Shown: positions 51,149-60,371 of the stretch, one piece after another
How positions within the stretch are numbered: the first letter of the stretch is position 1
Layout of the letters: every line of letters starts with the position of its first letter
Assembly (NCBI RefSeq): GCF_022554085.1
Contig: NZ_JAKFYR010000004.1
Span: forward strand, 248,001 to 312,000
DNA length: 64,000 nt
DNA from: Rhodococcus sp. CH91
GTDB lineage: Bacteria; Actinomycetota; Actinomycetes; Mycobacteriales; Mycobacteriaceae
Direction of reading: 5' to 3'
Notes under the pieces: generated by a model
Told to the model about the DNA's origin: nothing
The model's input: the letters and a program-made list of their open reading frames with translations, nothing else
Databases searched by the model: none
Program-made: the position numbers and the translations under genes

Positions 51149-52360
51149 ATGAATTGCCGACTGTGCGCTTCCCCGAGGATGCGCAGCGTCCTCGACCTCG
51201 GCGTCCTGCCGTCGAGCGAGAGGTTCCTGTGCCCGGACGAACTCGATCTGCCCGAAATCGGATACCCGCTGCATCTGCGCCTGTGCGAGGACTGCCTGCT
51301 CCTGCAGGTGCCGGAATCCGCTCTCCACACCGTCCCCGCCGACCGGCCGCCGCCCGTCGCTCGCAGCAAGCGGGGAGCCGAAGCCCGCGACTTCCTGGAC
51401 CGGGCCATCGGCCGCCTCGGTCTCGGGTCCTACTCCCAGATCGTGCAGGTCTCGAGCCACGACGGATATCTGCTGCGTCACGCCGTCGAAGCCGGCATCC
51501 CCTGCCTGGGAGTCGAGGCCTCGGCACGCGCGGGAACGACCGCCCGCGGACTCGGCGTACCCACCGTCACGGCATTCTTCGACGAGGCGGTCGCCGAGGA
51601 TCTCTACCGGGAGTACGGGCCGGCCGACCTCGTCGTCGCCGACCACATCTTCTCCCAGGTCCAGGACATCCACTCCTTCGTTCGCGGACTGCGCACCCTG
51701 GTAGCCGACCACGGCACGATCTCGCTCGAAATACACAACGCTCTTCATCTGGTGCGCGACAAGCGATTCGACAGCATCGACCACGGCCGGCTCCAGTACT
51801 TCACCGTCCTGACCGCGATGCGCGCGCTCGCCGGGGGCGGCCTGATGGTCGTCGACGTCGAACCGGTCGACACCGCCGGCGGAACACTCCGGATCTGGGC
51901 CCGCCCCGAGGAGACCGCACCCGCGCAGGGTCCGCGCGTCGAGGACGCACTCGCAGAGGAGCGCAATTCCGGTATACATTCCGCGGCCGGTTATTCCGTC
52001 CTCGAGAACCACGCCCGAGCGACCCGCGCCGCCACTCTCCGACTCCTCCTCGACTACCGCGACCGCGATCTGTCGGTGATCGGCTACGGCGCAGAGGGAT
52101 ACAGCACCGTCCTCAACTACTGCGGCATCCGGCCCGACCTGATGAGATACACGATCGACACCGATCCGCTGCGCCAGGGCACCTACACCCCCGGCACGCG
52201 TGTACCCGTGCGCGCGCCCGAGCAACTCCACGAGGACCACCCCGATGTCGTGATGGTCCTGCCCTGGAGTCACCCACCGGATCCCATCGAGCATCTGCAG
52301 TACATCGACTCGTGGGGCGGGCGACTCGTCTTTCCCCCACCCACCGCACCGGGAGCGTGA
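51149..52360 (+). CDS. Deoxysugar-type C-methyltransferase
   Basis: A 403-residue three-domain C-methyltransferase of the NovU/TylC3/EryBIII type, which methylates NDP-keto-sugars. The N-terminal zinc domain has C3/C6 and C46/C49 (MNCRLC, LCEDCLLLQ). The middle SAM-binding domain has IVQVSSHDGYLLRHAVEAG (family form is usually IGSNDG) and ADHIFSQVQDIHSFV; the C-terminal domain has VIGYGAEGYSTVLNYCGI. ATG 51149 with GGGGGA upstream is chosen over ATG 51098. As the first gene of the operon it implies a branched-chain methyl sugar in the glycan. No dedicated deoxysugar dehydratase is seen here. Confidence 0.87.
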   Translation: MNCRLCASPRMRSVLDLGVLPSSERFLCPDELDLPEIGYPLHLRLCEDCLLLQVPESALHTVPADRPPPVARSKRGAEARDFLDRAIGRLGLGSYSQIVQVSSHDGYLLRHAVEAGIPCLGVEASARAGTTARGLGVPTVTAFFDEAVAEDLYREYGPADLVVADHIFSQVQDIHSFVRGLRTLVADHGTISLEIHNALHLVRDKRFDSIDHGRLQYFTVLTAMRALAGGGLMVVDVEPVDTAGGTLRIWARPEETAPAQGPRVEDALAEERNSGIHSAAGYSVLENHARATRAATLRLLLDYRDRDLSVIGYGAEGYSTVLNYCGIRPDLMRYTIDTDPLRQGTYTPGTRVPVRAPEQLHEDHPDVVMVLPWSHPPDPIEHLQYIDSWGGRLVFPPPTAPGA

Positions 52361-52364
52361 CGAC

Positions 52365-53300
52365 ATGAGCAGGAACGAGCACCGAGCGCATCCCCCGGCC
52401 ATCCGCCCGCACCACGACACGAACGGACTCATCATGTCTTCCAGCCACGTGGGGGCCTCCCCCGACGCGACCCCTTCCGACACCGCTCCCGCGCCGGACG
52501 CCTCGATGTCCCGGCTCCCCCGACGCGGTCACGTCTCTCCCCTGGTGAAACCGACCGCCAGCCTGGTCATTCCGGTCCGGAACGAGGCCAGGAACATCGC
52601 GTGGGTACTCGGGCAGATACCCGAGGAGATCACCGAGATCATCATCGTCGACGGCGCCTCCACCGACGTGACGATTCTGACGGCCCGGAGCGTACGGCCG
52701 GACATCCGCGTCGTACAGCAGGAAGGCGTCGGCAAGGGCAGCGCGCTACGGACGGGTTTCCTCGCGGCCGAGGGCGACCTGATCGTCATGATGGACGCGG
52801 ACGGAAGTATGGCACCGCAGGAGATCCCGCACTATCTCCATTTCCTCAACAACGGTTACGACTTCGTCAAAGGATCCCGCTTCGTCGCCGGTGGTGGATC
52901 CCTCGACATCACCCGACTCCGGACTCTCGGAAACCGTTTCCTCCTCGGCGTTTTCAATTCGCTCTACGATACCCACCTCACCGACCTGTGCTACGGATTC
53001 TGCGCGTTCCACCGTCGCTATCTCGACCATCTGAAGCTGTCGGCGACGGGTTTCGAGATCGAGGCGGAGATGGTCGCCGCGGCGATGCGAGCGGGTCTGC
53101 GGATCGCGGAGGTACCGAGCATGGAGATGCCCCGCCGTAGCGGAAAGTCCAACCTGCGCGCGGTGCGCGACGGAACGCGGGTGCTGCAGGCGGTGCTCGA
53201 TGCCCACAGCAGCGAGAAGTCCGGCCTGCTGGCGCGGGTGGCCCATCCGCGCCGACGCACCGCGCCGCCGGCCACCTCCCGCGCACTGGGGCCGGCGTGA
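52365..53300 (+). CDS. Family 2 glycosyltransferase (polyprenyl-phosphate sugar transferase-like)
   Basis: A 311-residue GT2 enzyme. After a disordered 60-residue N-terminus the GT-A fold begins: ASLVIPVRNEARNIAWVLGQ, EIIIVDGASTDVTIL, VGKGSALRTGFLAAEGDLIV and the metal-binding MMDADGSM (about residue 143). LCYGFCAFHRR and EIEAEMVAAAMRAGLRIAEV match dolichol-/polyprenyl-phosphate glycosyltransferases, suggesting it charges the polyprenyl carrier or adds an early sugar. ATG 52365 is 4 bases after the previous stop; its own stop overlaps the next start. No C-terminal membrane helices. Confidence 0.88.
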   Translation: MSRNEHRAHPPAIRPHHDTNGLIMSSSHVGASPDATPSDTAPAPDASMSRLPRRGHVSPLVKPTASLVIPVRNEARNIAWVLGQIPEEITEIIIVDGASTDVTILTARSVRPDIRVVQQEGVGKGSALRTGFLAAEGDLIVMMDADGSMAPQEIPHYLHFLNNGYDFVKGSRFVAGGGSLDITRLRTLGNRFLLGVFNSLYDTHLTDLCYGFCAFHRRYLDHLKLSATGFEIEAEMVAAAMRAGLRIAEVPSMEMPRRSGKSNLRAVRDGTRVLQAVLDAHSSEKSGLLARVAHPRRRTAPPATSRALGPA

Positions 53301-54688
53301 GAGCCACCTCGCGCACGGGGGCGGCGTCTGCTGCGGAACGCCCCGCAGCCGCCCGGATGATCACCCTCGAAGACCTGCCGGTACCGCGGACCGACGTCGA
53401 GTTGAGTTCACCCCCACAGGTTCTCGATCTCGTCGGCGACCGTACGTCCTCGACGAAGATCATGGCTCTGGTGCGTCTGCACGGACACCCGGTGGGGCTG
53501 GTCGTGCTCGACGGCAGGCACGGCCTGCACTGGCACGACCATCGTGATGCCGTGTGGTCCGCCGTCGGCGAGGGGGTGAACACGCATCTCTCGTCCGACG
53601 GTCTCTCCGCGGTGTCCCGCCCGGAGGCACTGTGCTCGTCCACCGCCGGCGCCGACGCGACGCCCCGATGCCGGATCGTCCGCGACGAGACACTCGAACA
53701 CGCTCCGTTCGTCACCGTCGTCGTGGCGACGAGGGACCGGACCGACAGCGCCCGTATCTGCCTGGACGCCCTCACGGCGATGGACTATCCCGCCTTCGAG
53801 GTACTCGTCGTCGACAACGACCCGCCCGACGACGAGACCGCGCGGATGGTCGCCTCCTACGGCGATCCCCGCGTACGGTATCTCCGCGAGGACCGTCGGG
53901 GTCTGTCCTCGGCGCACAATTGCGGTCTCGACGCCGCACGCGGCCCGATCATCGCGTTCGTCGACGACGATGTCGTCGTCGACCGGCACTGGCTCACCGC
54001 TGTCGCCGAGGCCTTCGCGTCCACCGACGGCGTCGGATGCGTGACCGGGTTGATTCTTCCGGCCCAGCTCGAGACCCCCGCCCAGCTTCTGCTCGAACAG
54101 CACGGCGGATTCGACAAGGGCTTCGAGATGCGCGTCTTCGACCGCCGTGAGCGTTCCTCCGACCCTCTCTTCCCCTTCACGGCAGGGCAATTCGGATCCG
54201 GGGCGAACATGGCGTTCGACACCGCCATCCTGCGGGAACTCGGCGGATTCGATCCCGCCATCGGCGCCGGTACGTTCGCGCGCGGCGGCGACGACCTCGC
54301 CGGGTTCTTCCGTGTCGTCACCGCCGGGCACAGGCTGGTCTACCAGCCCGGAGCCGTCGTCTGGCACCGGCATCACCGTGACATGAGCGCGCTGCGCAAT
54401 CAGGCCTACGGATACGGCGTCGGACTCGGGGCGTTCGTCGCCAGTTCGATCGCCCGTGACCCCAGGGCACTGTTCGGCTTGCTCCGCCGCCTGCCACGCG
54501 CCGCGGACCGCATCCTGCGCACCTCGTCGGAACACAACCGTGCCCGCTACGACAAGCTGCCCGGCGGCCTGGCGACTCTCGAGCGACGCGGCGTGTTGTT
54601 CGGCCCTGCCGCCTATCTGGTGAGCCGCTGGCGGACACGCGGCCAGGACGGCCGGCGAGCGGTCACAGGGACGAGAGGTGGCCGGTGA
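53297..54688 (+). CDS. Family 2 glycosyltransferase with N-terminal extension
   Basis: A 463-residue glycosyltransferase. Residues 1-135 are an extra domain of unknown fold (MITLEDLPVPRTDVELSSPP, MALVRLHGHPVGLVVLDG) found in some actinobacterial GT2 proteins. The GT-A domain starts at VTVVVATRDRTDSARICLDA (about 138), has VLVVDNDPPDDETARMV, RRGLSSAHNCGLDAARGPII and the DDDV metal motif in AFVDDDVVVDRHW. GANMAFDTAILRELGGFD and ARGGDDLAGFFRVV form the acceptor part. GTG 53297 overlaps the previous stop (GTGA), and its own stop overlaps the giant fusion gene. It probably adds one repeat-unit sugar on the cytosolic side. Confidence 0.88.
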   Translation: MRATSRTGAASAAERPAAARMITLEDLPVPRTDVELSSPPQVLDLVGDRTSSTKIMALVRLHGHPVGLVVLDGRHGLHWHDHRDAVWSAVGEGVNTHLSSDGLSAVSRPEALCSSTAGADATPRCRIVRDETLEHAPFVTVVVATRDRTDSARICLDALTAMDYPAFEVLVVDNDPPDDETARMVASYGDPRVRYLREDRRGLSSAHNCGLDAARGPIIAFVDDDVVVDRHWLTAVAEAFASTDGVGCVTGLILPAQLETPAQLLLEQHGGFDKGFEMRVFDRRERSSDPLFPFTAGQFGSGANMAFDTAILRELGGFDPAIGAGTFARGGDDLAGFFRVVTAGHRLVYQPGAVVWHRHHRDMSALRNQAYGYGVGLGAFVASSIARDPRALFGLLRRLPRAADRILRTSSEHNRARYDKLPGGLATLERRGVLFGPAAYLVSRWRTRGQDGRRAVTGTRGGR

Positions 54689-57600
54689 ACGACATCTCGT
54701 CCGGACGGCGGATGGTCACGGCCTTCCACGTCCCTCTCCCCGGATTCGCCGTGCCCCGCTCCTTCCTCCGAGATCTGCAGAATCCGTTGCTGCGCAACGG
54801 GATGCTCTTGACGCTCAGCGCGGTGCTGTCCGCGGCCATCGGATTCGTGTACTGGGCGATCGTCGCCCGTTACTACGACGCGGCGACCGTGGGTACGAAC
54901 TCGGCCGCGATCTCCATGGCCATGCTCACGGCGGCGATCGCACAGCTGAATCTTGCGGGGGCGATGTCGCGGTTCGTCCCGGCCGCAGGTCGCAGCACCC
55001 GGCGTCTGGTGGGTGGGGCATATCTCGTGACCCTCACGACCGCACTCGTGGTCGCGGTGGTCACGGTAGTGCTCGTCCCGATCGTCTCACCGGAGACCTC
55101 GTTCCTCGATCATCCCGGCACCCAGTTGCTCTTCGTCGTCGGCACGGTCGGATCCGCCCTGTTCGTGCTGCAGGACGGCGTGCTGACCGGACTCCGGCGC
55201 GCGGCCCTGGTCCCGGTGGAGAACGTCACTGTCGCCGTGGTCAAGATCGGCATGGTCGTGGCGTTCGCCGCGCTGGTCCCGGCGACGGGCATCTTCCTGT
55301 CGTGGACGGCCTCGCTTCTGTTGTCCGTACCGATCCTGGCCGGGTACATCTTCTTCCGGGCGATCCCCCGGCACGCCGCCGCGGCCGACGGCACCGAACA
55401 ACTCCCGCCGATCGGGCAGCTCTCCCGATTCGTGACGGTGGACTACATCGGGGCCGTGTGTTCGATCGGTGCCACCGCCCTCATGCCGATCCTGGTTCTC
55501 TGGCAGCTCGGCTCCGTCGAGACCGCCTATTTCTCCATCGCCTGGGCGATCGCGAACGCCCTGCACCTGATCAACGTCAATCTCGGGATGTCGCTCGTCG
55601 TCGAGACCGCCTCCGATCAGTCGCACTTCGCGCGCAAGGCCCGCCAGGTGATGGTCCACAGCGCCCGCCTGGTGATCCCCGCCGTGATCGGTCTGCTCGT
55701 GTTCGCGCCGCTCGTCCTCCACATCTTCGGCGCCGAGTATCGGGCCGGCGACGAGGTACTCCGGTTGCTGGCTCTGGCGGCCGTCCCCAACATCGTGGTC
55801 GCCACCGCGATCAGTTCCGCCCGGGCACATCGCAGGCTGCGACTGCTGCTGTCGATCCAGATCACCAACATGGTCCTCACTCTCGGCCTGGCCGCGATCC
55901 TGCTGGAACCGTTCGGACTGGCCGGCGCGGGTATCGCTTTCCTGACGAGCCAGACGACCATCGCCCTGGCCCTCGTATTCCGTCGCGACCTGTGGTTGAA
56001 CGTCGACGCCGCGCACCTTCACCGGCCGCGTGCCCGCCACAACCCCCTCGTGCGAGCACTTCCCGAATCGGCCGTCCGCGCGGGCGCCGCGGTCCGCAGG
56101 TCCCGGCTCGCGGAACGAGTGTCACGTCGACTCGCCTCGCTCGCCGGACTCCGGCGCCCCCGTACCACACGATCGCGGGGCAGCGAGGAAGACCCGAGCG
56201 GCCTGACGGCGGAGTGGCCGTACCGCTGGTCCGTCCCGACCGAGACCGACCTCCGGGTCGAGTTCCTGGGCCGGACGCCTCATCGTGCCGACGCCGTCCT
56301 CAAGACCGCACGTACCGAGCCTGCCGCTGCGGACCTCCGGGCACAGCGTGCCGTCCTCGCCGAGTTGCACTGCGACCACCGGCTCCGGGGATGGCAGGAC
56401 CGCCTACCGCAGATCCTGTCCTTCCACACCGACGCCACCACCACCTCCTCGGTCGAGACGTTCCTGCCCGACAGGGATCTGGCGGCCGTGGTCGCGGGCG
56501 ATCCGGGCCTCCGCGACCGCGCGATCACCACCGCGATCTCCACGATCGACGAGATGCACACCGCCACCGGAGAACTCGTGGTGGTCGACGACGACGCCCT
56601 GGCCGTGTGGGTGGACGAGCCGTTGCGTGAGGTGTCCGAGATGTGCCGCGTGCACTCACCTTCCTACCTGCCGGTGACGGAGGAACTCGGATCCTTCCTG
56701 CGCCGAGTGCTCGACGGACGGGTGATGACGGTCGGCTGGACACACGGCGACTTCCATCCCGGGAACGTGCGTGTGACCGAGGGCGGCGCCGTCCGCGGCA
56801 TCGTGGACTGGGGCGGAGCGCGCCGCGACCTGCCGGTCGTACTCGACGACTGTTTCATGCTGCTGACCTCCTCCGCCCTCGCCGAACGCGGCGAGTTCGG
56901 TGACGTCGTCGGTCGCCGGCTGCGCGCCGGCGGGCTCACCGAGGCCGAACGCGGGATCCGCGCCGCCGCACACGAGGCCCGTCCCGATCCGCTGCGGGGT
57001 GAGGAGCCCCGCGACGAAGCGCTGATCCTGCTCGTCTGGATCCATCACGTCGCCGGTCTCTGCCGTACGAACACCGGGCACCGCGACGATCGGATCTGGT
57101 GGATTCTGAACGGCCTGCCCGTGATGCGCGCACTCCGCGAGATCGGTACCGACCTCGAGGACACCGCCCCGGACGGCACCGATTCCGTCGACCTCGTGAC
57201 GGCAGCGCCCACCGTGACGGCAGCGCCCACTTCCCGCCTCGAGCAGACGATCACCGCCTCCGTGGTGATCTGCGCCTATACCGACCGTCGCTGGGACTCG
57301 CTCTCGCGCGCCGTCGACTCCGTCCGGGCACAGATCCGGTCCGTCGACGAGATCATCGTCGTCATCGACCACAACGAGCCGCTGCTCACCCGTGCGCGGC
57401 ACCATCTGCACGGCGTCACGGTGATTCCCAACGTCTACGAGGCCGGACTGTCCGGCGCCCGCAACACCGGCGTGGCGTCGGCCACCGGCGAGATCGTGGT
57501 GTTCCTCGACGACGACGCTGCCGCGGAAGACGGTTGGCTCGACCGGATGACGGCTCCCTACTCCGATCCCGACGTCCTGGGGGTCGGAGGGTGGGTGGCG

Positions 57601-59934
57601 GCCGACTGGGCGGTGGCGCGCCCGAGCTGGTTCCCTCCGGAGTTCGACTGGGTGGTCGGCTGCAGTTACCGGGGCCTGCCCACCGAGCGCGCACAGGTCC
57701 GGAACATGATCGGCGCGAGCATGTCGCTGCGCCGGGAACCGGTGGTCGCGGCCGGAGGGTTCGCCACCGAACTGGGCCGAATCGGCACCCGGCCACTCGG
57801 ATGCGAGGAGACCGAGCTGTGCATCCGTCTCGCCGAGAGCCGCCCGGGCGGGGTACACATCCACGAACCGTCCGCGCGTGTGCGCCACAGCGTCAGCGAG
57901 GACCGCGCGACCTGGTCGTACTTCCGATCCCGCTGTTACGCCGAAGGCCTGTCGAAGGCCGCGGTGAGCGCGCGCACGGGAGCCGGCCGGGCGTTGTCCA
58001 GTGAACAGCGCTATCTGACCTCCACGATCCCGAAGGGGGTGGCGCGTGAACTCCGAGGGGTGGCGCGTGGCCGGTTCTCCGGTATCGGCGCTGCCCTGGC
58101 GATGATCGCCGGCGTGGCGACCACCACGGCGGGCTATGCGGTCGGCCGCACGGCGGGAATGCTCCGCACCACATCCACTGCCCAGCAACGCACTCCGCGG
58201 AAGTTCCGGTGGCATCCCGCCTACGGCGTCCTGATCGCCGCAGCGCTGTGGCTGGTCTCCCTGCCTCGCATCGACACCGGGAGGATGGGCGACTACGGAT
58301 TGCTGCCCCTGCTCCCCGCCACCTTCTGGGCGGCGCTCGCGGTCCTGCTGGTGAACTTCGGCCTGTCGATCCGCCGGGCGGCGACGCCGACCTGGGTGTA
58401 CGCGGCCCACGTTCTCGTGCTGATCGCCGTCCTCCACGCCACGCCCACGCTCGTCTACGAGACGCTGCGGTATTCCTGGGCGTGGAAGCACGTCGGCATC
58501 GTGGACTTCTTCCTGCGCCACGGCGCCATCGATCCCGGTCTCGGCGAATTGTCGGCGTATCAGTTCTGGCCTGCCTTCTTCAACGCCAACGCGACCCTCG
58601 TCCGAGCGGGCGGACTCGATTCGGCTCTCGGTTACGCCGCGTGGGCCCCGCCCTTCTTCAATCTGCTGCTCCTCGGCCCCCTGTTCCTGATCTTCCGGAC
58701 GTTCACCGAGGACAGGCGGCTGATCTGGACGGCACTCGTCGTCTTCTATCTCGGCGCCTGGGTCGGCCAGGACTACTTCGCGCCGCAGGCGGTCGCTTTC
58801 TTCCTCTACCTGACGGTTCTCGCCCTGGTCCTGCGTTACCAGCGCCCCGAGGTCCCGGCCGCGATCCGCCGGCCGATCGCCGCATTCGCCGTCGTCCCGC
58901 TCATGGCCGCGATGGTGCCCACACATCAGCTGACCCCCTTGATGATGGTCGGTGCACTCGGGTTGCTCGCCGTCTTCCGTGTCCGGAAGACGGCGGTGCT
59001 CACACTCGTGATGCTCGGGATGACACTCGCCTGGGACATCGTCATCGCCGGCCCGTGGCTCGCCGCCGATATCGCCGGCATGTTCGAGGCCCTCGGAGAT
59101 GCGAGCGGTAATGCCGGATCGGGATTCGTCGATCTGGATGCGGGAAGCCGCAGCCAGATGGTTGTCGCCCAGGCCGATCGAGCCCTCTCGGCGGGCATCT
59201 GGCTTCTGGCCGTGACCGGTCTCGTCCGGCGTCTCCGGAGACAGCGAGGATCGTTCGGGCGCCGGGAGCTGGCTCTGCCGTTGCTCGCCGTCGCTCCGCT
59301 GCCGTTGATCGTGAGCAACGACTACGGCGGAGAGATGATCTTCCGTGTCTACCTGCTCGGGCTGCCCTTCGTCGCCTTCTACGCGGCGGCCGCGTTCTTC
59401 CCGGACCGTCTCGCCGGCCGGATCGGCCGCAGCCCGAGAAGCCGCGTGCGGCCGGCCGTTCTCCCGGTGGTTCTGGTGCTCCTCGTGACGGGCTTCGCCT
59501 TCGGCTACTACGGCAAGGAGCAGACCGCCCATTTCACCGCCGACGAAAAGGCCGCTTCCGAGTTCCTCTACGGCGTGGCTCCACGCGGTTCGCTCGTGGT
59601 CGGGGCGTCGAGTGGATTCCCATGGGCCTTCGAGAACTTCGAGTTCTACGACCACATGTGGTTCGCGAGCTTCGAAGTCCAGGACCGCGAGGAGATCCTG
59701 GCCGATCCGGCGGACACGCTCGCCGACATGATGAATCCGGTCGACCACCATCACGCCTACCTGATCATCACCCGCAGTCAGCAGGAAGGCATGGTGCTGT
59801 CCGGTGATCTGCCCGACGACGCACTGCCGAACATCGAGACGACGCTGGCGGATTCGCCGCGATTCACACTCGTCTATCGCAACCCCGACGCCGTCATCTT
59901 CACGCTGACCCAACCCCGGCCGGAGGACTCATGA
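54685..59934 (+). CDS. Four-module glycan protein: flippase + phosphotransferase-like kinase + GT2 + GT-C/polymerase-like membrane module
   Basis: One uninterrupted 1749-residue reading frame. Residues 1-430 form a MOP/Wzx-type flippase with about 12 spans (LRNGMLLTLSAVLSAAIGFV at the start, DLWLNVDAAHLHRP at the end), then a basic linker. Residues 510-850 are an aminoglycoside-phosphotransferase-like kinase fold with catalytic HGDFHPGN (H687, D689, N694) and metal site IVDWGG (D708). Residues 855-1160 are a family 2 glycosyltransferase with ASVVICAYTDRRW and D942-D944 in VVFLDDDAAAEDG. Residues 1175-1612 have about ten membrane spans with large loops (FFLRHGAIDPGLGELSAYQF), like GT-C transferases or Wzy polymerases, then a 135-residue external tail. 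GTG 54685 overlaps the previous stop. Flippase and GT2 are clear; kinase substrate and the last module's activity are inferred. Confidence 0.85.
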   Translation: MNDISSGRRMVTAFHVPLPGFAVPRSFLRDLQNPLLRNGMLLTLSAVLSAAIGFVYWAIVARYYDAATVGTNSAAISMAMLTAAIAQLNLAGAMSRFVPAAGRSTRRLVGGAYLVTLTTALVVAVVTVVLVPIVSPETSFLDHPGTQLLFVVGTVGSALFVLQDGVLTGLRRAALVPVENVTVAVVKIGMVVAFAALVPATGIFLSWTASLLLSVPILAGYIFFRAIPRHAAAADGTEQLPPIGQLSRFVTVDYIGAVCSIGATALMPILVLWQLGSVETAYFSIAWAIANALHLINVNLGMSLVVETASDQSHFARKARQVMVHSARLVIPAVIGLLVFAPLVLHIFGAEYRAGDEVLRLLALAAVPNIVVATAISSARAHRRLRLLLSIQITNMVLTLGLAAILLEPFGLAGAGIAFLTSQTTIALALVFRRDLWLNVDAAHLHRPRARHNPLVRALPESAVRAGAAVRRSRLAERVSRRLASLAGLRRPRTTRSRGSEEDPSGLTAEWPYRWSVPTETDLRVEFLGRTPHRADAVLKTARTEPAAADLRAQRAVLAELHCDHRLRGWQDRLPQILSFHTDATTTSSVETFLPDRDLAAVVAGDPGLRDRAITTAISTIDEMHTATGELVVVDDDALAVWVDEPLREVSEMCRVHSPSYLPVTEELGSFLRRVLDGRVMTVGWTHGDFHPGNVRVTEGGAVRGIVDWGGARRDLPVVLDDCFMLLTSSALAERGEFGDVVGRRLRAGGLTEAERGIRAAAHEARPDPLRGEEPRDEALILLVWIHHVAGLCRTNTGHRDDRIWWILNGLPVMRALREIGTDLEDTAPDGTDSVDLVTAAPTVTAAPTSRLEQTITASVVICAYTDRRWDSLSRAVDSVRAQIRSVDEIIVVIDHNEPLLTRARHHLHGVTVIPNVYEAGLSGARNTGVASATGEIVVFLDDDAAAEDGWLDRMTAPYSDPDVLGVGGWVAADWAVARPSWFPPEFDWVVGCSYRGLPTERAQVRNMIGASMSLRREPVVAAGGFATELGRIGTRPLGCEETELCIRLAESRPGGVHIHEPSARVRHSVSEDRATWSYFRSRCYAEGLSKAAVSARTGAGRALSSEQRYLTSTIPKGVARELRGVARGRFSGIGAALAMIAGVATTTAGYAVGRTAGMLRTTSTAQQRTPRKFRWHPAYGVLIAAALWLVSLPRIDTGRMGDYGLLPLLPATFWAALAVLLVNFGLSIRRAATPTWVYAAHVLVLIAVLHATPTLVYETLRYSWAWKHVGIVDFFLRHGAIDPGLGELSAYQFWPAFFNANATLVRAGGLDSALGYAAWAPPFFNLLLLGPLFLIFRTFTEDRRLIWTALVVFYLGAWVGQDYFAPQAVAFFLYLTVLALVLRYQRPEVPAAIRRPIAAFAVVPLMAAMVPTHQLTPLMMVGALGLLAVFRVRKTAVLTLVMLGMTLAWDIVIAGPWLAADIAGMFEALGDASGNAGSGFVDLDAGSRSQMVVAQADRALSAGIWLLAVTGLVRRLRRQRGSFGRRELALPLLAVAPLPLIVSNDYGGEMIFRVYLLGLPFVAFYAAAAFFPDRLAGRIGRSPRSRVRPAVLPVVLVLLVTGFAFGYYGKEQTAHFTADEKAASEFLYGVAPRGSLVVGASSGFPWAFENFEFYDHMWFASFEVQDREEILADPADTLADMMNPVDHHHAYLIITRSQQEGMVLSGDLPDDALPNIETTLADSPRFTLVYRNPDAVIFTLTQPRPEDS
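57196..57230 (+). repeat. 18-bp in-frame tandem duplication in the fusion-gene linker
   Basis: Units 57196-57213 and 57214-57230 (the last lacks one base) each encode VTAAPT. The duplicated hexapeptide lies in the linker between the kinase-like and GT2 modules and keeps the reading frame. Confidence 0.85.
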
Positions 59935-60371
59935 AGCACCGCATCGAGCCCGGGCCCGCGCCCCTTTCGGAACGGCTCTCGGCGCTCGCACGCCGTGCCC
60001 GGAAGGTGTCGCCGGCACTGTGGATCATCGCCCTGTCGGGATGCCTCGCCCTAGTGTGTACGGCGACCGTCGATCCCGGTTCGGCCTGGACCGTGGTGCG
60101 CGCGATCGTCGTGTTCTCTTTCGTCCTGTTCGCACCGGGCTGGGCTGTCGTACTGCATCTTCCGTTGCAGTACGCGCTCGAGAAGGTGGTGACGGCGGTA
60201 GGGCTGAGCATCTTCTCGCTCCTGCTCGTCTCCGTGGGTTTCACCCTCGCGCACAACCCCTCGACCGAGGCGCGCCTGGTGACACTGGCGGCACTGACGA
60301 CCCTCGTGTCCACCGCGGCCGCGTACCGGCAGATCCGGACATCGGCACCGCAGGAGGTGGTGCTGCGATGA
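59931..60371 (+). CDS. Small integral membrane protein of the glycan operon
   Basis: A 146-residue protein with three or four hydrophobic spans: ALWIIALSGCLALVCTATV (about 29-47), TVVRAIVVFSFVLFAPGWAV (about 54-73), VTAVGLSIFSLLLVSVGFTL (about 87-106) and a weaker LAALTTLVSTAAAY. The FAPGWAVVLHLP stretch resembles DUF1616-type membrane proteins found with actinobacterial glycan genes. ATG 59931 overlaps the fusion-gene stop (ATGA) and its stop overlaps the deacetylase start. It may be an accessory subunit of the fused transporter/polymerase; no catalytic motif is visible. Confidence 0.78.
   Translation: MKHRIEPGPAPLSERLSALARRARKVSPALWIIALSGCLALVCTATVDPGSAWTVVRAIVVFSFVLFAPGWAVVLHLPLQYALEKVVTAVGLSIFSLLLVSVGFTLAHNPSTEARLVTLAALTTLVSTAAAYRQIRTSAPQEVVLR

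Noticed and set aside
56656-59913. A 1085-codon open frame on the minus strand
   Set aside because: It is antisense to the giant fusion gene, has shadow-type composition and no ribosome site.
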